From JAAZAI01 sp050942875 (GTDB lineage Bacteria; Verrucomicrobiota; Kiritimatiellia; RFP12; UBA3636): 64,000 nt of DNA. Both the position numbers and the translations under genes were made by a program. The stretch is from the NCBI GenBank assembly GCA_050942875.1, contig JBMNOD010000003.1, positions 1 through 64,000 on the forward strand. Reading direction: 5' to 3'. Below are positions 30,928-39,713 of this stretch, one piece after another. Below the pieces are notes generated by a model that had not been told where the DNA came from, did no database searches, and saw nothing but the letters and a program-made list of their open reading frames with translations. Position 1 is the stretch's first letter, and every line of letters begins with the position of its first letter.

Positions 30928-31503
30928 ATGTCCATCACGTCCACAAAACTCAGAAAAGCCCCCAAGCGACTTGAAGCCGCCTTCTTCAAGCTTTCGGCGG
31001 ATGTGGCGGCGCCAAGACTGCTGGGCAAGCTGCTTTGCCGACGCCTCGGGAGCAAGGTCGTCCGTCTGCGGATCACCGAGACGGAAGCCTACTGCGGCGA
31101 GGCGGACACCGCCTGCCATGCGCATCGAGGACGCACCGCGCGGACGACGGTCATGTACGAACCGGGCGGCGTGGCCTACATCTATCTGTGCTACGGTATG
31201 CACGAGATGCTCAACATCGTCACCGGCCCCGCCGATTCGCCCGAGGCCGTGCTCATCCGCGGCGTGGAAGGCCATGACGGCCCCGGCAAGCTCACCCGGG
31301 CGCTCGGCATCACCCGCGCGCTCAACCGCGAAGACCTGCTCGAATCCAACCGTCTCTGGCTTGAAGACGACGGTTTTTCCCCGCCGTTCACCGCCTCCCC
31401 CCGGATCGGCATCCACTACGCTTCCGCAGAAGACCGTGCGCGCCTGTGGCGCTTTTTGGCAATCGGCCAGTCGCCAAAGCGCCTGGTTGATTACCGAGGC
31501 TGA
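30928..31503 (+). CDS. DNA-3-methyladenine glycosylase (AAG/Mpg family)
   Basis: A 191-residue alkyladenine DNA glycosylase that removes damaged purines in base excision repair. Family signatures are LSADVAAPRLLGKLLCRRLG, then VRLRITETEAYCGEADTACH with the catalytic glutamate in TETEAY, and GGVAYIYLCYGMHEMLNIVT. A PGKLTRALGITRALNREDL block and a SPRIGIHYA end follow. Length is normal. The start at 30928 (MSITSTKLRKAPKRLEAAF) is the first ATG that leaves the repeat-filled spacer out. The 3' end overlaps the convergent GntR gene by 13 bases. Confidence 0.93.
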   Translation: MSITSTKLRKAPKRLEAAFFKLSADVAAPRLLGKLLCRRLGSKVVRLRITETEAYCGEADTACHAHRGRTARTTVMYEPGGVAYIYLCYGMHEMLNIVTGPADSPEAVLIRGVEGHDGPGKLTRALGITRALNREDLLESNRLWLEDDGFSPPFTASPRIGIHYASAEDRARLWRFLAIGQSPKRLVDYRG

Positions 31504-32597
31504 TCGATTGTCGACAGCTCTTCTTCAAAAACGGCATCGACACTTGTCTTTTTCGCCAAAGACCGTCCTCGCACGTGCTTGAGCATGTCGAGCGCCAATT
31601 CCAGGATTCCACGCGTGTCCCAGCCCAGGCGAATCACGGGAACGACGCTTCGGGTCGGCCAGGGGAAGTTGCAATGCGACACGACGACCACGTCCCGGGG
31701 AACGCGCATCTTCGCGTCGCGAATGCCCAGCGCGATCGGCTCCAGGAGATTGTCGTCGGCGACGATCACGGCATCGGGCCGGTCCACCTGCCCGTCGCGG
31801 AAAAGCAGCCGAGCGAGATTGCGCCCCGTTCCGGGCGAAATCTGGCTCACGCCTTGATACCAGTAAGGGCGCAGTTCAAGGCCATGCCGCCGGGCAATCG
31901 CACGCCAGGCTTCATGCCCATCGTCGGGATATGTCACAACGGCCACCCGGCGGCAATTTTGCCGGGCGAGCCTTTCCACCGCCCGCTCGGCAAAAGAAAC
32001 ATGGTTGAATCCGATGGTGGAGAGCTGGACGCCGGCATGCTGCCAATCCGAAGCGAAGGCGACCCGCGGAATGTCGGGGCGCTCCAGCAACAACGGGGAT
32101 TTGAGGAAGCCGAACGGGCTCGTCACGAACAACAAGCCCGCCAGGCTCCCTTGACGAACCCGCTCGCACAGCGCGCAGTAGACGGGATTGTCTTCGCGCC
32201 TTTCCACCCCGTACCAGCTCGAAAGCACAACGTCGCCGAACGTCGCGTGCTTGATGGTGTTGTCGATGGCCACCCAGAAATGATTCGACTCGACAGGCGG
32301 CGCCGGAAACACAACGGCAACCTCCGTCAGATGCGGCGGACGCTCCGCCACAAACGTCCCGCGTCGTCCGTTGCTGCAGATGAAACGCTCGGAGGCGAGC
32401 ATGTTCATCGCCATCTGGAGCGTGATGGTGCTGCAATCGAACGACACGCAGAGCTCCCGTCGCGTCGGCAGTCGATCGCCTGGCTGCCAATGCCCCGACA
32501 CGATCGCCTCCCGAATCCGGGCGGCAACGGCGGGACTCAGCACGGCCGGGCGTCCCGACTTCTTCGATGCAGTTGATTGTCTGCTTTTCATCGCCAT
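31491..32597 (-). CDS. GntR-type regulator with LacI/XylR-like ligand-binding domain
   Basis: A 368-residue transcription factor. Residues ~15-85 are a GntR winged helix (AVAARIREAIVSGHWQPGDR, LPTRRELCVSFDCSTITLQM). Residues ~90-350 resemble a periplasmic-binding-protein-like sensor of the LacI/GalR group (VVVVSHCNFPWPTRS near the end; GFNHVSFAERAVERLA in the middle). Such GntR-PBP hybrids commonly sense sugars. It is divergent from the binding-protein/permease operon, with a 137-base control region holding a palindrome next to its start. It probably controls that operon and itself. It overlaps the AAG gene tail by 13 bases. Confidence 0.85.
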   Translation of the reverse strand: MAMKSRQSTASKKSGRPAVLSPAVAARIREAIVSGHWQPGDRLPTRRELCVSFDCSTITLQMAMNMLASERFICSNGRRGTFVAERPPHLTEVAVVFPAPPVESNHFWVAIDNTIKHATFGDVVLSSWYGVERREDNPVYCALCERVRQGSLAGLLFVTSPFGFLKSPLLLERPDIPRVAFASDWQHAGVQLSTIGFNHVSFAERAVERLARQNCRRVAVVTYPDDGHEAWRAIARRHGLELRPYWYQGVSQISPGTGRNLARLLFRDGQVDRPDAVIVADDNLLEPIALGIRDAKMRVPRDVVVVSHCNFPWPTRSVVPVIRLGWDTRGILELALDMLKHVRGRSLAKKTSVDAVFEEELSTIDQPR

Positions 32598-32606
32598 CTC
32601 TTATCC

Positions 32607-32621
32607 ATTCGCGTCGCGAAT
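32607..32621. promoter_or_regulatory. Candidate operator: attcgcg-t-cgcgaat palindrome
   Basis: A perfect 7-bp inverted repeat around one central base, 10 bases upstream of the gntR start and in the region shared with the divergent ABC operon. Its position suits autoregulation by the GntR-type protein. No second exact copy was seen in the window. Confidence 0.5.
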
Positions 32622-32699
32622 AATCCGATCTCCATTGGTGCGATGATTCATACCATTGACCACATCGTTTGTCCAGCAAAAAGGGCGTGCTGCAAATCC

Positions 32700-32728
32700 T
32701 TGCAAAATTGGCGCGACTGTATCATACT
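32700..32728 (+). promoter_or_regulatory. Candidate promoter for the ABC operon
   Basis: TTGCAA (32700-32705), a 17-base spacer and CATACT (32723-32728). Transcription would begin at about 32735, which is the A of the proposed ATG, so the first gene may have a leaderless transcript. If the start is further upstream (32669), this is not the promoter. Confidence 0.4.
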
Positions 32729-32734
32729 GGCCGC

Positions 32735-35700
32735 ATGAAGGAACGCATCGCCAAAACCGTCTTCTCCGTTTTGCTCGCCGGCGCGGGCCTGGTGTTCTTC
32801 GTCTTCGTGCTGGGGCGTCTGCTGGCGCCGGAGATCGCGGCGTCGCCCCGCGTCCATGACGCGGCGCTGCTCCGTGAAACCGAGGCGCTGCGCGACGTCG
32901 CGATCGACCCGGAGAACCCGCCCGTCCTTCAGCGCGACGTTGACTACGCCGCCGGCGCGGCCGCGGATTGGTTCCCGAAGGGGGAGTCGCCAATCCTTGC
33001 CGAACTCGTGGCCGGGGGCGGCCTGCCGCCGGTGGCCGAGCGCACGGGTCCCGAGCCGCTTGTGCTCGAAGGCGTCGACGGGATCGGTCGCTACGGCGGC
33101 ACGTGGATGCGCGTGGCGAATTCGCCGGGCGACATCGGCATCATCGGCGGGCGGATGTCCGGCTGCACGCTGGTGCGCTGGTCGCCGATGGGCTATCCGA
33201 TCCGCCCGCATCTCGCCAAGAGCTGGGAGGCGAGCGAGGACAATCGCGTCTGGACGTTCCACCTGCGCCGCGGCGTCCGCTGGTCCGACGGCCATCCCTT
33301 CACCTCGGCGGACTTCACGTACTGGTGGGAGCACGAGTCTTGCTACTTCGACACCAAGCCACCCTCATGGATGGTGGTCGGCGGCGAAGTCGGGGACATC
33401 GTGGCGCTCGACGAGCACACCGTGCAGTTCCGCTTCCCGAAGCCCCACGGGGCGTTCCTCGAGATGCTGGCGTTCCAGACCATACCGTATTCGCCCAAGC
33501 ACTACCTCTCCCCCTACCACCCGGAACTGGGCGACCCCGCGCTGATCGAAGCGGGCATGAAACTCAAAGGCTACACGAGCCCGCGTTCGCTCTACTTCTC
33601 GCTGCGAAGCTACCGCAACCCCGAAATGCCGCGGATGTGGCCCTGGATCTACCGCACCTACAAGGCGAACCCGCCCGAGCAGTTCGTCCGCAACCCCTAC
33701 TTCTGGGCCGTCGATCCGCAAGGCAACCAGCTCCCCTACATCGACCGCGTCCTCTTCGAGGTCAAAAGCCCGAAGCTCATCGCGCTGTCCGCGGCCAACG
33801 GGGCGATCTCGATGCAGGCCCGCCACATCCGCTACGAAGACTACACGCTGCTCATGGAGAACCGTCGGCGCAACAACTACGAGGTCTATCATTGGTTCAA
33901 CGCCTCGCGGTCGGCCTTCACCCTCTGGCCCAACCTCAACCGCCGCGTCCTCCCCGACGACGCCGAATCGAAATGGAAGGCGCAAATGCTCCGGGAAAAG
34001 CGCTTCCGGCAGGCGCTCTCCCTCGCCATCGACCGCCAGAAGATCATCGACGCCCTCTACGCCGGCGCCGGCGAACCGGCGCAGATCGCCCCCGGCCGCG
34101 AATCGCCCTACCACGACGAAGCGCTGCTCAAGAGCTTCACCGACTACGCCCCCGACGACGCGAACCGCCTCCTCGACGCGCTCGGCCTGACGCCGCGCGA
34201 CGGCGAGGGCATGCGCACGTTCCCCGACGGCTCGCGCATGACGTGGTACATCTCCTTGACCGACTTCACCGGCGAAGGCCCCGTGCAGTTCATCGTGGAC
34301 GACTGGGCCGCGGTCGGCGTGCGCGCCATCCAGCGGGAGCGTTCGCGCCCGCTCTTCAACTCCGAGAAAATCGGCCTTCTGCACGACTTCACCGTATGGA
34401 CCGGCGAGAGCGAGTTCATTCCGATCGTCGAACCGCGCAGCTTCGTCGCAACGCAGGTCGAATCGCACTTCGCGCCCGCCTACGGCATCTGGTACCAGCG
34501 CGGCGGACTCCATGCGGACGTCCCCGAGACGGTCGGCGGGATCGAACCGCCGCCCGGCGGGCCGATCCGGCGCGGACAGGAGCTGCTCGAACAAGCCTTC
34601 GCAGCGCCCGACGAAGCCTCGCGCATCGACGTCTTCAAGGAGATTTTCGCGATCGCCGCGGAGAACGTCTGGTCGATCAGCGTCGCCACGCCGCCGCCCC
34701 AGCTCGTCGTCGTGAAGGACGGCTTCCGCAACGTCCCGCGCACGGCGATCGCCGGCAACAACTACGCAACGCCCGCCAACGCCGGCATCGAAACCTTCTT
34801 CTTCGAGACGAACGCCGACTCCCCCGGCGCGATCGCCCGCATCAAGGAGGAGATGACGACGATCACGCCGCCGCCCGACGCCCTGGACGCCGCCACGCTC
34901 CAAGCCGTGGACTCGGGCCTCGCGCTCGGCAAGCTCGTCGGGCGCCTCTTCCTCGCCCTCGCCGCCCTCGGCTTCATCCTCGCGGGCGCGCGCCATCCGT
35001 TCATCGGCCGGCGCCTGCTCATCATGATCCCCACGCTGCTGCTCATCTCGGTCGTCACCTTCACGATCATCCAGCTCCCGCCAGGCGACTTCATCCAGAC
35101 CCGGATCCTCCAGCTCCAGCTCACGGGCGACCAATCCGCGATCGAGGAGACCGAGCGCCTGCGCGAGGCGTTCCATCTCGACGAGCCGGCGTGGAAGCGC
35201 TATGTGCGGTGGATGGGCTTCCACTGGTTCGGCTCCTTCAGCGCCGCCGACGAAGGCCTCCTGCAAGGCAATCTCGGACGTTCGATGGAGACGCAGCGAT
35301 CCGTCAACGACGTCGTCGGCGACCGCATCACGCTCACCGTGCTCGTGTCGCTCGGAACGATCCTCTTCACCTGGGTGGTGGCGCTGCCCATCGGCATCTA
35401 CTCGGCGGTGCGGCAGTACTCCCCGGGCGACTACGTGCTGACCTTCCTGGGGTTCATCGGAATGTGCGTCCCCAACTTCCTCTTGGCGATCCTGCTCATG
35501 TACTGGAGCGCGCGCTGCTTCGGCGTCAACGTGACGGGCCTCTTCTCGCCGGAGTTCGCGGCGGCGCCGGAATGGACGTGGGCGAAGGTCGTCGATCTGC
35601 TCAAGCACATCTGGGTGCCGATCGTCGTCATCGCCATCTCCGGCACGGCAGGCATGATCCGCGTCATGCGCGGCAATCTGCTGGACGAGCTGCGCAAGCC

Positions 35701-36025
35701 CTACGTGACGACCGCGATGGCCAAGGGCGTGCGCCCCTTCAAGCTGCTGATGAAATACCCCGTGCGGCTCGCGCTCAACCCGTTCATCTCCGGCATCGGC
35801 GGGCTTTTCCCGGCCGTCGTCTCGGGCGGATCGATCGTCGCCATCGTGCTGAGCCTCCCGATGGTCGGCCCCTTGCTGCTCGACGGCCTGATGACGGAGG
35901 ACGTCTACCTCGCCGGCTCGATGCTGATGGTGCTCAGCCTGCTGGGCATGGTCGGCACGCTGGTGAGCGACCTGCTCCTGCTCTGGCTCGACCCGCGCAT
36001 CCGCATGGAAGGAGGCTCCCGATGA
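32735..36025 (+). CDS. Fused oligopeptide-type binding protein and DppB-like permease
   Basis: A 1,096-residue single chain. Residues ~8-30 are a membrane anchor (TVFSVLLAGAGLVFFVFVLG). Residues ~115-690 form a family 5 extracellular solute-binding domain (RYGGTWMRVANSPGDIG; HLRRGVRWSDGHPFTSADFT; KRFRQALSLAIDRQKIIDAL). Residues ~735-1090 are a DppB/OppB permease, with the EAA loop LLDELRKPYVTTAMAKGV. Binding protein and permease are normally separate genes. Here one frame joins them without a stop, so the receptor would be tethered to its channel. The next gene overlaps as ATGA, with a strong GGAGG ribosome site. Substrate class: peptide, nickel or oligosaccharide; the nearby hydrolases and sugar-type regulator favour an oligosaccharide. 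Confidence 0.88.
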   Translation: MKERIAKTVFSVLLAGAGLVFFVFVLGRLLAPEIAASPRVHDAALLRETEALRDVAIDPENPPVLQRDVDYAAGAAADWFPKGESPILAELVAGGGLPPVAERTGPEPLVLEGVDGIGRYGGTWMRVANSPGDIGIIGGRMSGCTLVRWSPMGYPIRPHLAKSWEASEDNRVWTFHLRRGVRWSDGHPFTSADFTYWWEHESCYFDTKPPSWMVVGGEVGDIVALDEHTVQFRFPKPHGAFLEMLAFQTIPYSPKHYLSPYHPELGDPALIEAGMKLKGYTSPRSLYFSLRSYRNPEMPRMWPWIYRTYKANPPEQFVRNPYFWAVDPQGNQLPYIDRVLFEVKSPKLIALSAANGAISMQARHIRYEDYTLLMENRRRNNYEVYHWFNASRSAFTLWPNLNRRVLPDDAESKWKAQMLREKRFRQALSLAIDRQKIIDALYAGAGEPAQIAPGRESPYHDEALLKSFTDYAPDDANRLLDALGLTPRDGEGMRTFPDGSRMTWYISLTDFTGEGPVQFIVDDWAAVGVRAIQRERSRPLFNSEKIGLLHDFTVWTGESEFIPIVEPRSFVATQVESHFAPAYGIWYQRGGLHADVPETVGGIEPPPGGPIRRGQELLEQAFAAPDEASRIDVFKEIFAIAAENVWSISVATPPPQLVVVKDGFRNVPRTAIAGNNYATPANAGIETFFFETNADSPGAIARIKEEMTTITPPPDALDAATLQAVDSGLALGKLVGRLFLALAALGFILAGARHPFIGRRLLIMIPTLLLISVVTFTIIQLPPGDFIQTRILQLQLTGDQSAIEETERLREAFHLDEPAWKRYVRWMGFHWFGSFSAADEGLLQGNLGRSMETQRSVNDVVGDRITLTVLVSLGTILFTWVVALPIGIYSAVRQYSPGDYVLTFLGFIGMCVPNFLLAILLMYWSARCFGVNVTGLFSPEFAAAPEWTWAKVVDLLKHIWVPIVVIAISGTAGMIRVMRGNLLDELRKPYVTTAMAKGVRPFKLLMKYPVRLALNPFISGIGGLFPAVVSGGSIVAIVLSLPMVGPLLLDGLMTEDVYLAGSMLMVLSLLGMVGTLVSDLLLLWLDPRIRMEGGSR

Positions 36026-37185
36026 CCGCGCCCCCCGGACGCACCGCGCTTCGAGCGAACGTCGAGGAGACGCTGCGCAGCGACCACGAGGCCGCCAAGG
36101 ACACGCTCTCGCAGTGGCAGCTCATCCGCCTGCGCTTCGCGCGCCACCGGCTCGCCGTGATCGGGCTGCACCTGCTCGCGGCGCTCTATTTCATCGCCGC
36201 GTTCGCGGAGTTCATCGCCCCGCACACGCGCGGCTTCGCCGACGTCGATAAAATCTACTGCCCGCCGCAACTGCCGCGCTACAGCCTCGAACACGGGCTC
36301 CACGCCCGCGCCGTCGAACGACAGGTCGATCCCGTCACCCTCCAGAACTACTACGTGCAGGGGCGCGACGCGATCCCCCTGGGCTTCTTCGTCGCGGGCG
36401 AACCCTACAAGCTCTGGGGCCTCGTCCCCTCGACCCGCCATTTCTTCGGCGTCCGCCGGGACGCCTGGACGGGCCGCGGCGAACCGCCGCCCGTCTTCAT
36501 CCTCGGCGCCGACAAGTTCGGCCGCGACGTGCTCAGCCGCCTCGTCTACGGCGCGCGCATTTCGCTCTCGATCGGCCTCGTCTCGATCGTCGTCACCTTC
36601 TTCCTCGGCGCCCTCGTCGGCGGCGTCTCGGGCTACGTCGGCGGCCGGACGGACACGTTCATCCAGCGCATGATCGAGGTGGTCAACGCCTTCCCGAACC
36701 TCCCGCTGTGGATGGCCTTCGCCGCCGTGCTGCCGCGGCACTGGTCCGCGATACAGACGTACTTCGCCATCACCATCGTGCTCAGCCTGCTTGGCTGGAC
36801 GGGCCTCGCGCGCGTCGTGCGCGGCAAGATCCTCTCGCTCCGCGAAGAGGACTACGCCGTCGCCGCCCGCCTCCTCGGCGCCAGCCACGGCCGGATCATC
36901 TTCCGCCACCTCCTGCCGGGCTTCACGAGCCACATCATCGTCAGCCTTTCGCTGAGCGTCCCCGGCATGATCCTCGGCGAGACGTCGCTGAGCTTCCTCG
37001 GCCTCGGGCTCCGCGCGCCCGTCGTGAGCTGGGGCGTCATGCTCCAGGACTGCCTCAACATCGACGTCGTGGCCAACTACCCCTGGCTGTTGGCGCCCGT
37101 CTTCTTCATTGTGCTCACGGTGCTGAGCTTCAACTTCTTCGGCGACGGCATGCGCGACGCCGCGGATCCCTACAGTTCGAAATGA
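36022..37185 (+). CDS. DppC/OppC-type ABC permease
   Basis: A 387-residue inner-membrane permease, partner of the DppB-like half of the fusion. It has the N-terminal helix of OppC_N type (RLAVIGLHLLAALYFIAAFA), a periplasmic insertion of ~100 residues that is longer than in classic DppC, then the conserved FILGADKFGRDVLSRLVYGA, four helices, the EAA loop REEDYAVAARLLGASHGRI and SFLGLGLRAPVVSWGVML. The start ATG at 36022 overlaps the previous stop (ATGA) and has aaggagg 8 bases before it. The ATPase genes follow 13 bases downstream. Confidence 0.92.
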   Translation: MTAPPGRTALRANVEETLRSDHEAAKDTLSQWQLIRLRFARHRLAVIGLHLLAALYFIAAFAEFIAPHTRGFADVDKIYCPPQLPRYSLEHGLHARAVERQVDPVTLQNYYVQGRDAIPLGFFVAGEPYKLWGLVPSTRHFFGVRRDAWTGRGEPPPVFILGADKFGRDVLSRLVYGARISLSIGLVSIVVTFFLGALVGGVSGYVGGRTDTFIQRMIEVVNAFPNLPLWMAFAAVLPRHWSAIQTYFAITIVLSLLGWTGLARVVRGKILSLREEDYAVAARLLGASHGRIIFRHLLPGFTSHIIVSLSLSVPGMILGETSLSFLGLGLRAPVVSWGVMLQDCLNIDVVANYPWLLAPVFFIVLTVLSFNFFGDGMRDAADPYSSK

Positions 37186-37198
37186 GAAACGGCAACGC

Positions 37199-38260
37199 AT
37201 GAACCCCTCCCCGTCCAACGCCGCAACCGCCCCCATCCTGAGCGTCCGCGACCTTCGCGTCACGTTCGCCTCCGAAACGGGCGTCGTCGGCGCCGTCAAC
37301 GGCGTCTCGTTCGACCTCGGCCGCAAGCGCGTCCTCGCCGTCGTCGGCGAAAGCGGCTGCGGCAAGAGCGTCACCGCCTATTCCATCCTTCGCCTCGTCC
37401 GCCCGCCGGGGCGCATCGCCGGCGGCACGATCCGCTACTTCCCGGACGACGGACGCCCCGCCCTCGACCTGGCCGCCCTCGATGAAAAGGACGACCGGCT
37501 CTTCCAGGTCCGCGGCGGCGACATCAGCATGATCTTCCAGGAGCCGATGTCCGCCCTCAGCCCCGTCCACACCGTCGGCAACCAAATCTGCGAGGCGATC
37601 CTGCTCCACCAGGACGCCACGCCGGCCCAGGCCCGCGAGCTCGCGATCGACATGCTCGGCAAGGTCGGCATCGCCGGCCCCGAGCGCCGCGTCGACCAGT
37701 ACCCCCACGAGCTCAGCGGCGGCATGCGCCAGCGCGTCGTCATCGCCATGGCGCTCGTCTGCAACCCGCGGATCCTCATTGCCGACGAACCCACGACCGC
37801 CCTCGACGTCACCCTCCAGGCGCAAATCCTGAAGCTGATCAAGGATCTCCAGGAGGCGCGCGGCGCCTCGGTGATCTTCATCACGCACGATCTCGGCGTC
37901 GTGGCGCAAATCGCCGACGACGTCGCCGTGATGTACCTCGGCCGCGTGGTCGAGAAAGGCACCGTGCGCCAGGTGCTCAGGACGCCCCGGCACCCCTACA
38001 CGGCCGCGCTCCTGCAATCGCTTCCCGGCGCCCAGCCGCGTCGCGGACGCCTGCCGGCGATCGCCGGCAGCGTCCCCTCGCTCAACGCGATCCCGCGCGG
38101 CTGCCCCTTCCATCCGCGCTGCCCCCGCGCCCTCGGCGGCGTCTGCGACGTCGGCGACCCGCCCGCGCTTCATCCCCTCGGCGCCGGCCAGGCCGCCGCC
38201 TGCCGCCGCCTGGGCGACGCGCCGTCGCCCGCCGCTCCGACGGAAGGAGGCTCCGCATGA
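37199..38260 (+). CDS. OppD/DppD-type ABC ATPase
   Basis: A 353-residue ATPase of the peptide/nickel import family. Walker A is GESGCGKS, Q-loop IFQEPMSALSPVHTVG, signature LSGGMRQRVVIAMAL, Walker B ILIADEPTTALD, and the C-terminal oligopeptide-type extension has the cysteine motif GCPFHPRCPRA, which binds an iron-sulfur cluster in some relatives. It works with the second ATPase, which it overlaps by ATGA. Operon order (binding protein-permease fusion, permease, D, F) matches dpp/opp systems. Confidence 0.93.
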   Translation: MNPSPSNAATAPILSVRDLRVTFASETGVVGAVNGVSFDLGRKRVLAVVGESGCGKSVTAYSILRLVRPPGRIAGGTIRYFPDDGRPALDLAALDEKDDRLFQVRGGDISMIFQEPMSALSPVHTVGNQICEAILLHQDATPAQARELAIDMLGKVGIAGPERRVDQYPHELSGGMRQRVVIAMALVCNPRILIADEPTTALDVTLQAQILKLIKDLQEARGASVIFITHDLGVVAQIADDVAVMYLGRVVEKGTVRQVLRTPRHPYTAALLQSLPGAQPRRGRLPAIAGSVPSLNAIPRGCPFHPRCPRALGGVCDVGDPPALHPLGAGQAAACRRLGDAPSPAAPTEGGSA

Positions 38261-39324
38261 ACCCGACCCCCGCCCCCCGGGCTCCCGCACCCGCCCCCCT
38301 GCTCCACGTGCGCGGCCTCTGCAAATACTTCCCCATCCGCAGCAAGGGCTTCTTCACCAAACAGACCGGCGTCGTCAAGGCCGTGGACGACGTCCATTTC
38401 GACCTGATGCCCGGCGAGACGCTCGGCCTCGTCGGCGAAAGCGGCTCGGGCAAGACGACGTGCGCGCGCACCATCCTGCGCGCGCTGCGCCCCACCGCAG
38501 GCGAAATCCTGTTCAGAACGGACGACGGCCTCGTCGATCTCGCCACGCTTTCGGACCGCGCCCTCAAGCCGCTCCGCCAGAAGATGCAGATGATCTTCCA
38601 GGACCCCTTCGCCTCGCTCAACCCCCGCATGACCGTCGAATCGATCGTCGGGGAACCGCTGGAAATCCACAAGCTCGCGCACGGCGCCGAGCGCAAGGAC
38701 CGCGTCGCGGACATGCTGCTGCGCGTGGGGCTCCGCCCCGAGCATCTGCAGCGCTACCCCCACGCGTTCAGCGGCGGCCAGCGCCAGCGCATCGGCATCG
38801 CCCGCGCGCTGATCATGAGGCCGTCGCTCGTCGTCGCGGACGAAGCCGTCTCCGCGCTCGACGTCTCCGTGCAGGCGCAGGTGCTCAACCTGCTCGCCGA
38901 CTTGCAGGCGGAGTTCGGACTGACGTACGTCTTCGTGGCGCACAACCTCGCCGTCGTGCGCCATGTCTGCGACCGCGTCGCCGTCATGTACGCAGGACGC
39001 ATCGTCGAGCTGGCGACGACCGAGGCGCTCTTCCAAGACCCCCGGCATCCCTACACGAAGCTGCTGCTCTCCGCCGTGCCCAGCGTCGATCCCGACGTGC
39101 GGATGAACCTCAGCGCCGGGGGCGAAGTCGCCGATGCCGGCCGGCTCCCGCCCGGATGCGGCTTCCATCCCCGCTGCCCGCACCGCTTCGGCCCTTGCGA
39201 CCGGCGGCAGCCTCCGTTGCGCCCCCTGCCCGACGGCCGCCTCGTCGCCTGCCATCTCCAGTGCGACCGATGCCTCCCGGAAGCAGATTCAAGTTCAACC
39301 CCGGATCCGAATCAACGCAGTTGA
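38257..39324 (+). CDS. OppF/DppF-type ABC ATPase
   Basis: A 355-residue second ATPase of the importer. Walker A is GESGSGKT, Q-loop IFQDPFASLNPRMTVE, signature FSGGQRQRIGIARAL, and Walker B LVVADEAVSALD, where DEA replaces the usual DEP. The C-terminal cysteine motif is CGFHPRCPHRFGPC. The ATG overlaps the oppD stop and follows ggaaggaggctccgc. Last gene of the operon; no terminator-like hairpin was seen immediately after it. Confidence 0.93.
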   Translation: MNPTPAPRAPAPAPLLHVRGLCKYFPIRSKGFFTKQTGVVKAVDDVHFDLMPGETLGLVGESGSGKTTCARTILRALRPTAGEILFRTDDGLVDLATLSDRALKPLRQKMQMIFQDPFASLNPRMTVESIVGEPLEIHKLAHGAERKDRVADMLLRVGLRPEHLQRYPHAFSGGQRQRIGIARALIMRPSLVVADEAVSALDVSVQAQVLNLLADLQAEFGLTYVFVAHNLAVVRHVCDRVAVMYAGRIVELATTEALFQDPRHPYTKLLLSAVPSVDPDVRMNLSAGGEVADAGRLPPGCGFHPRCPHRFGPCDRRQPPLRPLPDGRLVACHLQCDRCLPEADSSSTPDPNQRS

Positions 39325-39563
39325 CTTGCATCCACACCCGCGTTCCAGTACCGCACCCGTGCTCGTCCACGAATCTCGATCCCGATGACGATGCCCTCCA
39401 GTCCATTCTGACTCGCAGGCTTTCATCGCGGTCATGCAGGCTTGTTCTCCACCACGCTGTCCGGCACGGAGGCCAACGACTGCTTTTTCGCAAACAGCAG
39501 TTCGTCGGGCCGAACGGGCGGCAATGCAGATCCCGTCTCGACGGCGACGACCGTGCGCAAATC

Positions 39564-39713
39564 ATGACCCGGCCCCCCGTCAAACCCGCCGACGGCGTGA
39601 TCACCGTGACGATCACGGCAGCGGGCAAAACCTGCTTCGGCATCCTGAACGGCATGCGCATCATCGAACTGCCGCCTGAAGGCGCCCGGATCGTCATGCA
39701 GCAGGAACCCGGC
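39564..39713 (+). pseudogene. Possible remnant of the 3' end of a secreted-protein gene
   Basis: The 389 bases between oppF and the convergent secreted-protein gene hold no intact gene. One frame from 39564 reads DGVITVTITAAGKTCFGILN followed by GMRIIEL, which looks like the last beta strands of a larger secreted protein. Upstream the frame is not protein-like and no stop follows where a domain would end. This is a weak call; it may be chance. Confidence 0.22.

Noticed and set aside
32968..36021. A long open frame continuous with and upstream of the DppC-like permease.
   Set aside because: The part before 36022 is an Arg/Ala/Pro/His-rich shadow of the fusion gene. The permease has its own ATG with a strong GGAGG site at 36022.
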